Part shown: positions 32,600-43,363 of the stretch, piece by piece
Layout of the letters: each line of letters begins with the position of its first letter
Numbering within the stretch: position 1 is the stretch's first letter
From: Madurella fahalii
Lineage: Eukaryota > Ascomycota > Sordariomycetes > Sordariales
Direction of reading: 5' to 3'
Assembly (NCBI GenBank): GCA_029876055.1
Contig: CM056879.1
Location: 2,046,001 to 2,110,000, forward strand
Length of the DNA: 64,000 nucleotides
Position numbers and translations under genes: made by a program
Notes under the pieces: generated by a model
The model's input: only the letters and a program-made list of their open reading frames with translations
What the model was told of the DNA's origin: nothing
Databases searched by the model: none

Positions 32600-33584
32600 G
32601 GTCCTCACAACTGTATAGAAATCGAAGTGCCGAATCTAATCTATGCCTTTCTTATTAGTAGTCTAACTATATTAGTTGTTGTAATACTCTAGGTAGCCGG
32701 AAGGTTATACTCTTGATACTAATTGGCGAGGTGATATTACCTAGCTAAGATAATAAATAGTAGGATAGCCCAGCCTAAGGCATTGACTCCTTAGATAACT
32801 ATAGCCTACTCTCGATTGCCAAGCTAGGCCTATTTAGCTCTACTACGACCATCTAAGATAGTAACTACTATAGAGGCGATAATAATGCCTATTATAAACC
32901 CAGTTTCATCGAAGTTATATAAGTCGATATCGAGAATACTGTATTTGACTTTAATGTTATATATAAGTGCAAACCACTTGCAAATAATTTTTGGATCTTC
33001 GTATTTAGCCCTCTGGTAGTCGTATTTACGTATGAAACGCGTCCGAAGTTCTAATTGGCGCTTAACGAAGTTGTGAGCCTATTGTACGCTAATTGTTACG
33101 TGGTGGGAGCCTAGATGGGCCAGACGGCCAGGATCCCAGGGGTCATGTGATCCCAGGATTCTAGAACCTTCCCTGGGCACTGACCCATTCCTGTCATATA
33201 TTTCGGTGCTCCCGCACGCTCTGCCCAGAGCTTTCTTAGACAGCGCAAATTTTATCTTATTTTTTACCACGTAACACTAATAGGCAGTGCGTTGCGATCG
33301 TGTAGCAATCGGTTGGCCATATCTTCTATATATAAGAGCCGAGGATGGAATATGCGTGTATAGAGCTTAGTTATATATTAAACAATTGTTTGCTTTTATA
33401 AATCCGTAAGTTTGTGTAAGTTGGCTGGAATATCGTGCTGTGAAGGTCGGCCGGCGCGTCAGCGTCGAAGAGTATCTTTGTCAACATCGTAGGTTCTTGC
33501 TATAGCTCGGACTTTAAGCTTTGGGTCTTTTTGAAGAGCTGCGAGGGCCAGATTTATCCTTGTTTCGTACGAAGGTATTGCCAT
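32600..33584 (-). pseudogene. N-terminal and DDE part of Fot1/pogo-like transposase, RIP-mutated
   Basis: Starts MAIPSYETRINLALAALQK (helix-turn-helix of pogo transposases) at 33584, then continues through DVDKDTLRR, RAGRPSQHDIP, MANRLLHDRNALPIS, AHNFVKRQLELRTRF, RKYDYQRAKYEDPK and YNFDETGF, whose Asp is the first catalytic residue of the DDE triad. Later text reads LGNRE*AIVI*GVNALGWAI, where each star is a TAG or TAA that stands for the Trp or Gln conserved in the family. At least ten such stops are visible, all explained by CpA-to-TpA change on one strand or the other. The frame is also cut by the mini-LTR at 33094-33276 and breaks off near 32600, before the second catalytic Asp. Confidence 0.88.
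33094..33276 (+). mobile_element. Small 183-bp TG...CA element (mini solo LTR) with target duplication
   Basis: Begins TGTTACGTGGTGGGAGCC and ends ACCACGTAACA. It is flanked by CTAAT on both sides (33089-33093 and 33277-33281). Deleting it with one CTAAT restores the transposase frame from NALPIS to AHNFVKR. The ends match the LTR at 51129-51383 (TGTTACG/CGTAACA). It is too short to code for anything. Confidence 0.88.
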
Positions 33585-33858
33585 CGTTGGTTGTAGAGTA
33601 ATTTGGTGTTTTGTGTAAAGGCAGGGTGTCGCGTGGAAAGTGGCGCATTCGCTTCTCTGGCGCACTCGCTTATCACGCACGTTATTTGCATATCGGTGAC
33701 TTTGCGGAAGAATTGGACAACTAATACTTTTTGACTGTCTTTACAAAGGTGTCTACTACTACTTGGCGGACGGCGAAAAAATAAGCGCACGGAGATACAG
33801 CCGTATCTCCCGGCCTCACCTCCGGTCCTAGCAACTCCAAACTACCTTAATTACCATG

Positions 33859-35021
33859 CTAATAGGAGAACTGTTGCCCAACCAACTTCTCGCTCAGCTT
33901 CCACAGTCGCTCCGCCTCGACCGGGCTTGTAGCCCATGGTTTCACAGTCTCCACCCAAGGGTCGGCAACATGTGCGTCTTCAAGAAAGGCGCCGTTATGA
34001 TCTGTACCCACATCAGATATCGTGCGCAACACAAAGGAGAAAATACGACATCATACCTTCAAGGCTGGGGTGAAAAGCAGCAAGCACATGAGTGGCAATG
34101 CCTTGGTCTTCATTCTTTATCTTGAAGTCCTCCCAGCCCTCTCTGTTTCCCATCACTTTATCCGCCTCACCTGTTGTATTTGTTAGAGGGGCGGGTATTC
34201 CGGGGAGAGTTCAGACAGTGACTCTGACATACGAAGGGATTCCACATCAGCGGACCAATCCAGGTGAACCCCTAGATTCGTCATAATGGAACCGGGGTGC
34301 AAGCTGTATGCTCGCAGGCCTTTCCCTCCAAGTTTCTCTGCAAGGGAGAGCGCCATCAGCATGTTAGCCGTCTTGGCTTGACCATAGGCCCGCCACCTGT
34401 CGTAGTTCTCGCCTCCCTGCAGATGCGCCATTAGCAACCTTCCCCGAAATTACAGCGCAATCCAGATGCTAGGTGCCTTACATGGAAGTCCAAGTCGTCG
34501 AATCTCACCGGGCTAAATCGGTGCCCGCTGCTGCTCACACTGACCACCCTCGGTTTGGGAGCGGCCAGGACCTTCCCCATAATCAAGTTGGTGAAGAGGA
34601 AATGGCCCAGGTGGTTGGTGCCAAATTGGCTCTCGAACCCATCTGGAGTCAATGAGTACTCCACTGCCATGATGCCAGCATTGTTCACCAGGACATCGAT
34701 GGCGGGCACGTCGTCCCAGGAGTTCACCTCGGCGGCGGCTTCGCGAACAGCAGCTAGAGAACCTAGGTCGAGGCGCAGAACGCGGGTCTTTACGCCAGGG
34801 TGCGCTTCGGCCAAAGCATCTGCTGTCTGCTGCACCTTTGCGATGTTGCGGCCGGCGAGGATGAGAAGAGCGGGGTGTGCCAAGGCAACGGCCTCGACAA
34901 AGCGAGCACCCAGTCCGCCGGGGGAAACACCAGTGGTAAGGATCACCTTGCCCTTGATGTTATCCGCCAGTTCTCGGACAAGCTCGGAACCGGTGGTTTG
35001 GGCGTTATACTGGTTGGCCAT
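33859..35021 (-). CDS. Short-chain dehydrogenase/reductase (WWOX/retinol-dehydrogenase-like)
   Basis: Four minus-strand exons: 35021-34482, 34416-34233, 34170-34057 and 34001-33859, GT-AG and in phase, 326 residues. The Rossmann nucleotide-binding loop is TGVSPGGLGARF (family TGxxxGxG). NNAGIM, the catalytic Ser in RVVSVSSSGHRFSP and the catalytic YGQAK motif (RAYGQAKTANM) are all present, with HPGSIMTNL after it and the C-terminal AHVADPW typical of this clade. It would reduce or oxidise a hydrophobic carbonyl/alcohol with NAD(P)H; the substrate is unknown. The exon 2 to 3 join (SLREADKV) removes a premature stop in the unspliced frame, which supports the model. It sits next to the transposon nest but is undamaged. 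Confidence 0.92.
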
Positions 35022-35181
35022 GATGATACGGCGAGTGTTGGTGAGGGACCTTTTGATAGGTGGATATGCAAACGTGAGCTGGTGTATGGGTCTTCCGAGA
35101 GTAGTAGAAGTGTGGGAAATTCGAACGTGATGACATTGACTGGGTGAGAAAGCCGAATCCAGAAACTGAGCGTAAAACGCA

Positions 35182-35189
35182 TTTATATA
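35182..35189 (-). promoter_or_regulatory. TATA-like box of the dehydrogenase gene
   Basis: TATATAAA on the minus strand, about 160 bases upstream of the ATG at 35021. Assigned by sequence and position only. Confidence 0.35.
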
Positions 35190-36484
35190 TTGCTTGAGAC
35201 ACTACGCTTCAGTACTATCTCCGGCGTTAGGCGCAAAGGCTGTACTGGCCGTTACAAACTACATAAGCCGTCGTCGGGGTTAACATTGACGGTCTGTTCC
35301 CAAACGCCGAAACCCGGTCCGGGAGCAAGGGTAAGTATCGGAGACAATAACTGACCACGCAATAACCGTGATAGGAGATTGGCCATCCTCCATAGCTTCA
35401 TTTGGGGTGCAGCTAACATTTGCAGACGACCAGGAGAGGCTCTGCAGGAATGACGACGCTTCGGGCTAATTAGCACTGCCGGGAGCCCGCGACGCACCAA
35501 CCGTGATGGACCTCTCGTATTAATCAGTCATCAAATGTAACATTGATCACCCCCTGATAAAAATACCACTCTTTGTCAGCGCGATTGCGCTCACTAATCC
35601 ACCCCAAGTCGTCGTCCAACTTGCCAATACCAGCATGAACTGTCGGCCACGGCGTTGCGACTCTGTCAATGCTGTTTTCTCCCTTCGGATATCTCTCCTT
35701 AGCTCCGGCCACAGCGCCGAACTCCGGAGTGAGTGCGGTCGGGCTGGATGGCAGCGGCCAGACGGAGGGTCCCGGTGGCCCCGGTGGCCCCCGCTTAGAA
35801 CAGAACTGTGTTCGAGATTTCGAGGGGCGAACCTTTCTAGAAACAGTGGCTTTAATTCTTAACCCCCAATTCCGACGATGGCAAACGGGCAGCTTCTGCC
35901 GGCCCCGGCATAGCTGAAGACTGATCCTAACCGGTGCGTTCGTCTCACGAGGCAATCGATCCGTGCGAAATGTCACCCCCGCGTCCGAGCGAAACTGTTT
36001 GTTGTTGTATAAGGTACCTTAGTTATTTAGCGATGCTATGTTTGAACAAGAAATGTCCGTATAAAACCCAGAGCAACACTTCATCATGCATTTGGCATTC
36101 AGAGAGGCCGTGGGCCGAGGCTGGTCCTCCGGATATATTTTTCGCCATGTGGATATGCGGAGGTCGCGGCCTATATAGACGGTTCAACTCGCCATTCATC
36201 TTAACCCCCGCCTTATAGAGGTTCATAAGTTAAGAGTGTTATAGATGCCAAGAGATCGCCGTGAAAGCTTGTCTGCGGCATGACCTTATCAGATCTTCTT
36301 AAGGTTAATCTGTTCGCGCGCATAGGATTAATTACCCCGGCGTGCACGCACCTCAACTCATCATCAGGGTCAACTGTTTCAAGCACGGACGACATAGCAT
36401 CATAGACGCAAAGCTTCATTGAAAAAGGGAAGCGTAACTTGAAGTCATTTGTTACTTGGTATCAAAAAGCTACATTAGAACTAC
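35190..36484. other. Gene-free stretch
   Basis: No gene supported. A 150-codon minus frame at 35524-35976 has a Pro/Gly-rich middle and ends YFYQGVINVTFDD, but has no family match and no introns to test it. The palindrome AAGGTACCTT lies near 36012. Confidence 0.45.
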
Positions 36485-37850
36485 TTATACAGCATGAGCA
36501 GGTAGATGCTCGACCCACCTTCCCCTCGGCTCTCCGGGGCTTTGTGAGCCGGAGGAACCAACAGACGACTTTGCCGCCGAGTTCCGCCGAACCTCGGGCA
36601 AGTCGATACACACCTCTTCGTCGTACTCGACCACAATTGTCTGCTCCTTCAAGATGCCGCCGCGCGAGAACCTCTGGGCGCTGCGTAGCACGTCGCTCTG
36701 GCCCTTCTGACTCCTCAACGTCCCGGACGCCGTCAGGTCCCCAGCGCCGGCGCTCGCGCCGCCCGCGCCGGTGCCGCTCCTGTTCCTCGCGTAGTAGCCG
36801 GACCTCTGCTGCGAGCGCGACTCGGTCAGCGAGACCCCGACGGCGCCCAAGCAGCGCTGGAAGGTGCCCTTCATGGCGGGCACGCAGGCGGCCAGCACGC
36901 CGAGCAGCTGCTCCAGGGCGGTCCAGGTGCAGATGGAGACGCCCATGGCCCAGAAGTCGACCGGGGCGAAGGGGTCGCCCCAGTCCTTGATGATGACCGT
37001 CTTGACGATGGACGAGCAGCTCGCGAACAGGCCCATGCCCATCAGCACGCACACAAACACGCGCTCGCGCAGCGGGCGGTTCAGCTTGCGCAGGAACGTC
37101 GCCGGCGCCAGCGACAGCAGCACGTCGGTCGTGATGTTGATGGACGACCCCAGGTTGGACACGCCCCGCATCACCTCGGTCGACACGCACCGGCCCCCCT
37201 GCATCTGGACCGTCATGTCCCAGGCGGCGGCGAGCGGCTGGCAGGCGATGGCCAGGTCGAAGATGGTGTTGCCGATGCCGTAGATGGCCTGCACGCCGAT
37301 GACGGTGTAGAGGAAGATGCGCCAGCTGCGGTGGTTGCCCTGGATGCGGAGGAGCGTCAGGGCGATCGAGATCTTGATGCACGTCATGGACAGGCCCCAG
37401 ATGGGGATGGCGAGCCAGCTGTGCTTGCCGGCCTGCACGCCGCGCTCGATGGGGATCAGGCCCGGGGTTGGCACCATTTGCGGGAAGAGCATGGCCCAGT
37501 CGGCGACTGTGAGGATCTGTTCATGTTAATATAAGAGCGGGCATCCTCAGTGGTGTGGCCGGGAAACAGAAGAAGAAAAAAGGGGGGAGGCTTACGAAGC
37601 CGGCCACGATGAAGTAGTCGTCTAGTCCGACTTTCCATACCGGGACGACACGTTGGTAGATGCGCGTGCCAAAAGTGATGATGCACAAGGCCATTAATGT
37701 TGATGTCACGCCGATGAAGACTTGGGCGAGGTAGGCGGCGTTGTCGGAAACCGGGATGCCGAGCGGAATGAGCGGCACTGTGCCGTTGAGCGGCATCGTG
37801 CCGTTCGGAGCGGCCAGCCCGTCTCCTGGCGCCGGAGCGGCGCTCGACAT
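36485..37850 (-). CDS. PTH11-like membrane receptor with long cytosolic tail
   Basis: Two exons, 37850-37596 and 37516-36485, joined by a GT-AG intron after GLDDYFIVAGF, giving 428 residues. The N-terminus has repeated NGT motifs (possible N-glycosylation) before the first helix (QVFIGVTSTLMALCIITFGT). The helix 3 region reads WLAIPIWGLSMTCIKISIALTLL, and helix 5 lies after SNLGSSINITTDVLLSLAP. WTALEQLLGVLAACVPAMKG precedes a tail of about 110 residues rich in Ser, Gly and Arg, with likely phosphorylation sites. It is the third seven-helix gene of this superfamily in the window; all three differ in intron positions and tails, so they are not recent duplicates. Plasma membrane location and signalling role are inferred from the family. 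Confidence 0.9.
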
Positions 37851-39442
37851 GATGAGACGCGTTTTCAGTCGGCAGACTTGGGAGAATCGCAGGACAAGTC
37901 GCAGTCTCGTAGCCGTGGGAAGTTGGACGAACTATCAACGGCCGATCCACCCAGGGAGAGAGGTTGTGGGCGGGGGTTTCTTCAGCATGCCGGGAGGGAG
38001 GGAGGGAAGGGGGTTGATGCACCTTTTTGAGCTTCGAAGCCTCCGTTCCGGAGATGGGCCCGCTAGGGACGATCTCACGGCAGGGGTTCTTCCCACCTCA
38101 ACGGGACTAGCACACTAGGTCGAGGACGACAAGTACGGCCTGGCCTGTGTTTCGCCAACCGAACACGCCCGGTTCGCAGTGGGACTGGATATTGCCTCCG
38201 TCCCGGATCCAGGGTGCCCCGTTGCTCTACCCCATTCGCCCGTCGATGGCGAAGTCTGGCTCGTCTGGCTCGGCGCGCAGCGCGCACGAGCACGAGCACG
38301 AGCAAACAGGATGCATCCCAGGTTGTCGGGCTGGGCAATGCGGGCTCGGTGCTGAGTGGCTGAAAGGCTTTCGCAGCCGAAAAGGGCTGGAAGCATGAGA
38401 GTTGGGGCGGGCTGGACGGGGTCAAAGCCCTCGGCTACTCTGCCGCCTGCAGCTAACTGTTAAATTGCTCGAGGCATTCGTCTTAGCGAGGGACTTTGGA
38501 GGGGGACGGGAACTCGCCATGGCAGCCATTTGCGCTCCGAATGAAGCTGTCGGCAGTTCCAATTTTCATCTGGGTTGATCTCGCCTAAGGGCAAAACGCG
38601 GGGAGCTGCAACACGCCAACAATCTAGCCGGCGCATTTAATTCGTGCGATCGGCGCCGGCAAAACACAGGCGGAAGCGCAAGCGACGCGACTCGAAACGG
38701 GTTTTGCGAGTTGCAATCGATGAGCCCGGAGCGAAAGGCCATCGACTGCCGCCAAGTCCCACACCTGTTGCTGCGCCAGATAAAGTTGCAGGGCCGACGA
38801 TTCAACCGGGAAAAATGCGGGGCCCAGCGATGAAGCCCGCCTGCTTGGTTTGACATTTGACAGTTGACAGCCGGAGCTATTGTACGCAACCCCGGACCGG
38901 TGTGCTGACCAGGGCTGCAGTAGGACGGAATCTTGAGCACCCATGATCCCAGCTTGTCTTGCGGCTGCATTCAGTGAACTTACCTACCTAGGTTAGGTAC
39001 AGTAGCTGACTGGATCCTCGGGCAACAATCGCAAAGCGTGTAAACTCCCGTGGCCTGTGCCTTGGCGTACACTACAGTTGGGGCTGCCTGTTTCCTTCTC
39101 CGAGGCCGGACATTGAAGCTTTGACTTGTTTCCAAGTTGTTGTCTGTGACAATGGTTAAAAAATATTGAAACCGCGTACATCTGTATGCAAGGATGGCAC
39201 CCCGCGACTATTGGCTTCCCGCAGGCCCCTGCTTCTATCCAAGCCGCTAGCCACCACCACCACCATCACCACCACCACCACCACACGGACCTTGCTCTCG
39301 GCTACCCTGAAGATGGCAATTCCCGGCCTCCTCGCTCCCGGACCTGCACCAAGACGGCCATATCACACCGCCCAACGCCTGGCGAAAGGGATACACCGAG
39401 AATCGGTGTGAAAATTGCATTTATGTGTCTTGATCGAGGGAC
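37851..39442. other. Gene-free stretch with CAC microsatellite
   Basis: No gene recognised. A CAC trinucleotide run lies at about 39251-39285. The palindrome ACCTAGGT is at 38986-38993. Confidence 0.5.
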
Positions 39443-39890
39443 TGATGTTAAAAGGGTGCAGAAACCTGACACACGCCTACACCCGCCTACCCCTCAAAAC
39501 AAGGCGGAGGGCAAAGGTGGCCAATATACCAGACTGACAAGACACCTTACCTAGGTAAAGTACCTTGGAAAAGACTACCCAACAAAATTGGGTCTTTACA
39601 GCCTAGACAACATCAAAACAACTTACACAAACAGGGCTCTCTCTAATCGGAAGGAGGCTGCTTTGCACGCAAAGAAAACTTTCAATTGAGCTTGCAACAA
39701 GTGTAAAAGAAGGCGTTGAGTTGGTGTCCCGTCCAAAAGAGAAATGGCCGAGATGGGCCCAACTTATGATGCAAATTAAAAATGGGTCCTCAGCGAGTTC
39801 CAGACCCCGGCGCGTTGTCCCGGTAAGTGTTCCCCTTTGATCTGAGGGGCCCCGTCCCTTGGGAACAGTTACCCCAACTCAATTTTTGGT
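39443..39890 (-). repeat. Palindrome-bearing repeat family, copy C
   Basis: Colinear with copy A over its whole length (shared GGTGCAGAAA start, TTTGCACGCAAAGAAA, TCAATTGAGC, AAAAATGGG and CCCCAACTCAAT end). It is about 55 bases longer because of an insertion that holds TTACCTAGGTAA (39547-39558). Its palindromes have decayed (39831-39849 is now TCCCCTTTGATCTGAGGGG). Confidence 0.72.
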
Positions 39891-40128
39891 TGGCTATGCT
39901 TGGGCGAGGGGGTTTGGGGTAGCTGGCCAGAGGGTTTTGTGACGCGGGGAGGTTGTCACTGAATCGCTAAGAGACGGGGCACGGTTCTGGCAAGAAAATC
40001 GGTCAAGCGCGATCAGGATACTAATTAGAGCTCGTTATATTGCTAGTTTTGGCTTGTGGCTCGACCGATTCCAAGGCTACCGGTAGCACACTGCCTCTCA
40101 CTATTAACCAAAAAAAACGAAAAGTCAT

Positions 40129-42310
40129 TCAAGGGGTTTCCACAACACTTGTAAGCCTCCCTCCTTTCAGTTTGGCCTTGACGGACGACGCGTGTCGTTC
40201 GCCTTCCTTCATGTCCTCCATAGACCCAACAGCAGACCGGACGTCTTCGGTGGGGGCCATCATGACGGCCAGAGCCGAGCTCTTCCACACGGGTGCCTTT
40301 GTCCGATGGGTGTGTATGACGGTCGAGGCTAACAGCACGTACGATGCCAGAAGCTGAACGGCGAGCCAAGCCGACCAGCCCCACCGGATCTTGACATATG
40401 TTTCCTCCTTCCATGCCGTACCGGCCACCTCTTGTACATCGGGCGACTCCGCGCGAATACTAATAAATAACAAACTCTAGCGTCAGTCATCAACTCTGGT
40501 ATTTCACGGCTTGCGCTGGCACCCACTAGTTGGACAGGGCAATGGCAGTGTTGTTGTGATAGACGGCCAATCTGGCCATGTGTTCTTCCTGGGTAGTAAC
40601 ATTGAATTTCCGTCCGTAGAGTGCTGTGAAGAAGGGCACGGTGGCAGGTCCATTGAAGATTATGTGGCTGTTCCACTCTCCGGTGTAGATGATATCGAGA
40701 TGCACCGAGATCTGCAAACTCTGGGAGAGCACCCCGGCTCGCATCCGTTCAATGGTGAAATTGCGGGTTGGGTCAAGGCCCTCGGGGTCATCCGGATCGC
40801 GAAGGATGGTGACACCGTCAGAGGCAACCTGGTTCGGCGGACAGGAACCGACGGAGCCCTCAAAGTCCCACGTGGTCGAGCAGTTTACCATTGGCGCTGG
40901 CTGGTTGCCCTCGGCCGACAGCAGCGGCGCGTAGCTCGACGCAACGACAGTCGTGGAATGTCTGCCGGCAATGACCTCGGTCTGGTATGTGTTTACGCAC
41001 AAGTGGTAGAGAGTCTCGACGGCGCGGAAATCCCACACGCCCCCCGGCCGGGGATCCGTTGGCCGGTATGCCGGATCCGACACGTTTCCCTCGTTTGAGT
41101 AAATATTGAATACGTGGGCCACGGCTGTAAAGTTGCTGGCATTGGGGTCCGAGGCAAAAGCGATGGGTGCGTGCCCCGTGCGTTGCACCGCCGTGAAAGG
41201 AGCGGGCGTCACGATGCCGAACCCGTTGGGTAGCGACACGTTGTACGCAGTCCTTGGTTCGTCCATGCCCAGTTGAATGTAGGCGGGGCCGCCAAACCAT
41301 TCCGATGGCTGCGAGTTCTCGATCCTGGTGACATTGAGGAGATGCGAGATGTCAGCCGTCTGCGCGCAGACGGCCAGAGAAGTGTACCTGGGAAAGGTGC
41401 AGTTTCCCGTAGGGCAGAGCGGCCGGAAATGTTCCATAGGATCTTGCGTGTTCCGTGTCATGCCTTCCGTAACGGCTCTGGCCAGGTCAGTGTTTGTAAG
41501 CGCGTCTGCAAGCGCCCCCCAACGTCTGGTGTAAGGAACTGAGACGGGCTCGCCGCTGGCGACCCTCCGAGTGGGATACGATATCATTTGTTGGGTAACG
41601 GGCGTAGTTGCAATGCTGATGACGGTGATGATAGCAGCACATGAGGTAAGGTGCCTATAAATCGCAGGTTTCATTTAGTAGATAGTTCACAAGGACGGCC
41701 TGCCGCAGTGCGCTTACCTCCATTTCAGTCTATGCAACAGGGCTATCGATCCGGCTACTCCTCGACTGGCTCTGTCCAAGACGTCGAAATCGATCAACGG
41801 CCTACCCGGCGACGTGTGGAACGCATTCCACTTCCACTGGCTAATGCACTCGGCGAGAAAAGTCATGAACGAGCCTTTGGTCAAGGTGGTGAAGAAGGCG
41901 AGGAAGGTGTTGAGTGTGACGTGCATGGGCAGTTCGGGGAGAGCGCGGCCATCATATGCACGGAGGACGGCGATGATAGCTGGCGATTGTGTTAGTAACG
42001 GATCAGCCCTCGTGAGTAAGCAGTACCAACTGATGAACGATGCAAGACTCATGGCGCAGAAGAAGATCTCTACCATCCATACCCGCATGGGAGACTGGCG
42101 GTCGCGCGGAGCAGACGGTGGTGAAGGGGATGGCGACGGTGGCGACCATGTGATCGCCTCGGCCACCATTTGCATGCTATCCTTGTCGGCGATGTTCTCG
42201 ATAACAAGCTGCGGGCGGCGACGGTCGATAGCGGCGGGCGCGTTAGCTGCGAGACTATCAGGGCTAGGGGCCCAGGCGCCAACCGGTTCCTGCATATGGA
42301 TGGACCCCAT
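40129..42310 (-). CDS. DUF3176 integral membrane protein
   Basis: Four minus-strand exons: 42310-42031, 41979-41718, 41654-40527 and 40459-40129, all GT-AG and in phase, 666 residues. It follows the DUF3176 plan. The first helix lies around WMVEIFFCAMSLASF, then IIAVLRAYDGRALPELP and the signature LTKGSFMTFLAECISQWKW. RPLIDFDVLDRASRGVAGS precedes a second helix (SCAAIITVISIATTPVTQQ), then a large outside domain with many NxT/S sites and paired Cys (LCPTGNCTFP), and a last helix (WSAWLAVQLLASYVLLAST) followed by WKSSALAVM. Function of the family is unknown; these are plasma-membrane or vacuolar proteins common and variable in Sordariomycetes and Eurotiomycetes. The final intron begins GTGGGT and hides an in-frame TAG. 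Confidence 0.92.
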
Positions 42311-42470
42311 TGTTGCGAGTGTAGGGTATATTCGAGTCCCCGATGAGCATACAAGTTTGAGCAGTAGTCAAGGACGACGGTCTTCTTTTTACAGCTGCTG
42401 CCTAGCGGATCTTCATGCGCACCGCCGCCTACATCAGGACTGTCGAAACACTCGTGAGAACACCGATAGA

Positions 42471-42480
42471 GCTATATAGC
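42471..42480 (-). promoter_or_regulatory. TATA-like box of the DUF3176 gene
   Basis: Palindromic GCTATATAGC about 160 bases upstream of the ATG at 42310. Position-based call. Confidence 0.3.
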
Positions 42481-43363
42481 AAGTCCCGCAACGTCGCAGA
42501 ACGGAGACGTAACATCCTAAGGCTGAGACTCCTGCGATGCGCTTTTCAAAATGTTGCTAAAAGAGGCATGGCAGTGGTGGGTTAATTACTGCTCTGCCGA
42601 TCAGGAACGTTCCTTGACCGGAGTGCTCGGATCTGTTCAGCATTCGTGTGGTCATAATTAGTATGGTAGCAGCGGGGGGAGAACAATCTTCTCTCTTGAT
42701 GGCATCATGGCAATCTGCAATACTACGTTCATTGATGAGCTGGACGCTGTGGAATGGCGGCAGCCTTTGGCATTGGCTCACGCCCGCAGAAAAGCCGGCG
42801 CTGAGGGACCTCTGGGTAACATATAGATTATCGCTTGGGTAATGTCGCATTGGCGTCGGTGAAACGAAAGATGGGAATTGCACGCTGATTGGTGATATTA
42901 TATTTAGCGAGATGCTACCTCACCATTGGGAGAGCTCAGCCGTACGGTCAAGCTTGGCAGCAACGCAAGGTCACGTACCCAAGTCTGCTCTTGATGCGCA
43001 GCTTGCATCGTCTCGTTGGTAATTATGCTCTCGCAAGTAGATTGCAACGGTTCGTCTATTATACCTTGTAGCTGACAGATCGAAAAGATATCCCCAAGTC
43101 ATCGGCGTGTAACCTTGCATCGTTATGAAAAAAAAAAGAAAATAGAACTTTTACAACTCTGAGGGGTCACTAGTATCTTCAACTACTGATCATGGGGTTA
43201 GCTCTGTACTGCGCTCCATCGGCATATATGACGTCACGCTGTTCGGGTACATTGCTCTGCGCCGCAAAACGACGCACTCCATCCGATCATCAAGTCCCTA
43301 GCTGACAAACGCCCACTAGAACTATCTTGTCCTGAAACAGAACCCCTCGTTAAACCCGCTACA
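42481..43363. other. Divergent intergenic region
   Basis: Between the DUF3176 gene (minus) and the MobA-like gene (plus). No gene seen; a short A run at about 43129. Confidence 0.5.

Larger units (their letters stand above)
29434..33682 (-). mobile_element. RIP-damaged Fot1/pogo-like transposon with nested insertions
   Basis: Both ends carry the same terminal inverted repeat (ACGTxCGTGATAAGCGAGTG, continuing to CGCCACTTTCC), at 29434-29482 and 33634-33682. Each is directly flanked by TA (29432-29433 and 33683-33684), the target duplication of Tc1/mariner-type elements. The transposase reads on the minus strand, N-terminus at 33584 and C-terminus ending at 29523. A normal element is about 2 kb; here other repeats separate the two halves, which brings it to 4.25 kb. 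Many CAG/CAA codons have become TAG/TAA, so it is long dead. Confidence 0.85.

Noticed and set aside
35524..35976. 150-codon minus-strand frame ending YFYQGVINVTFDD
   Set aside because: No family resemblance, Pro/Gly-rich middle, no supporting splice structure; kept only as a remark in the gene-free stretch.
36462..37382. 306-codon frame rich in His/Arg/Pro on the same strand as the PTH11-like gene
   Set aside because: A shifted-frame shadow of the receptor exon caused by high GC content.
39186..39300. Poly-His coding possibility at the CAC run
   Set aside because: A simple trinucleotide microsatellite; no start, domain or homologue supports a protein.
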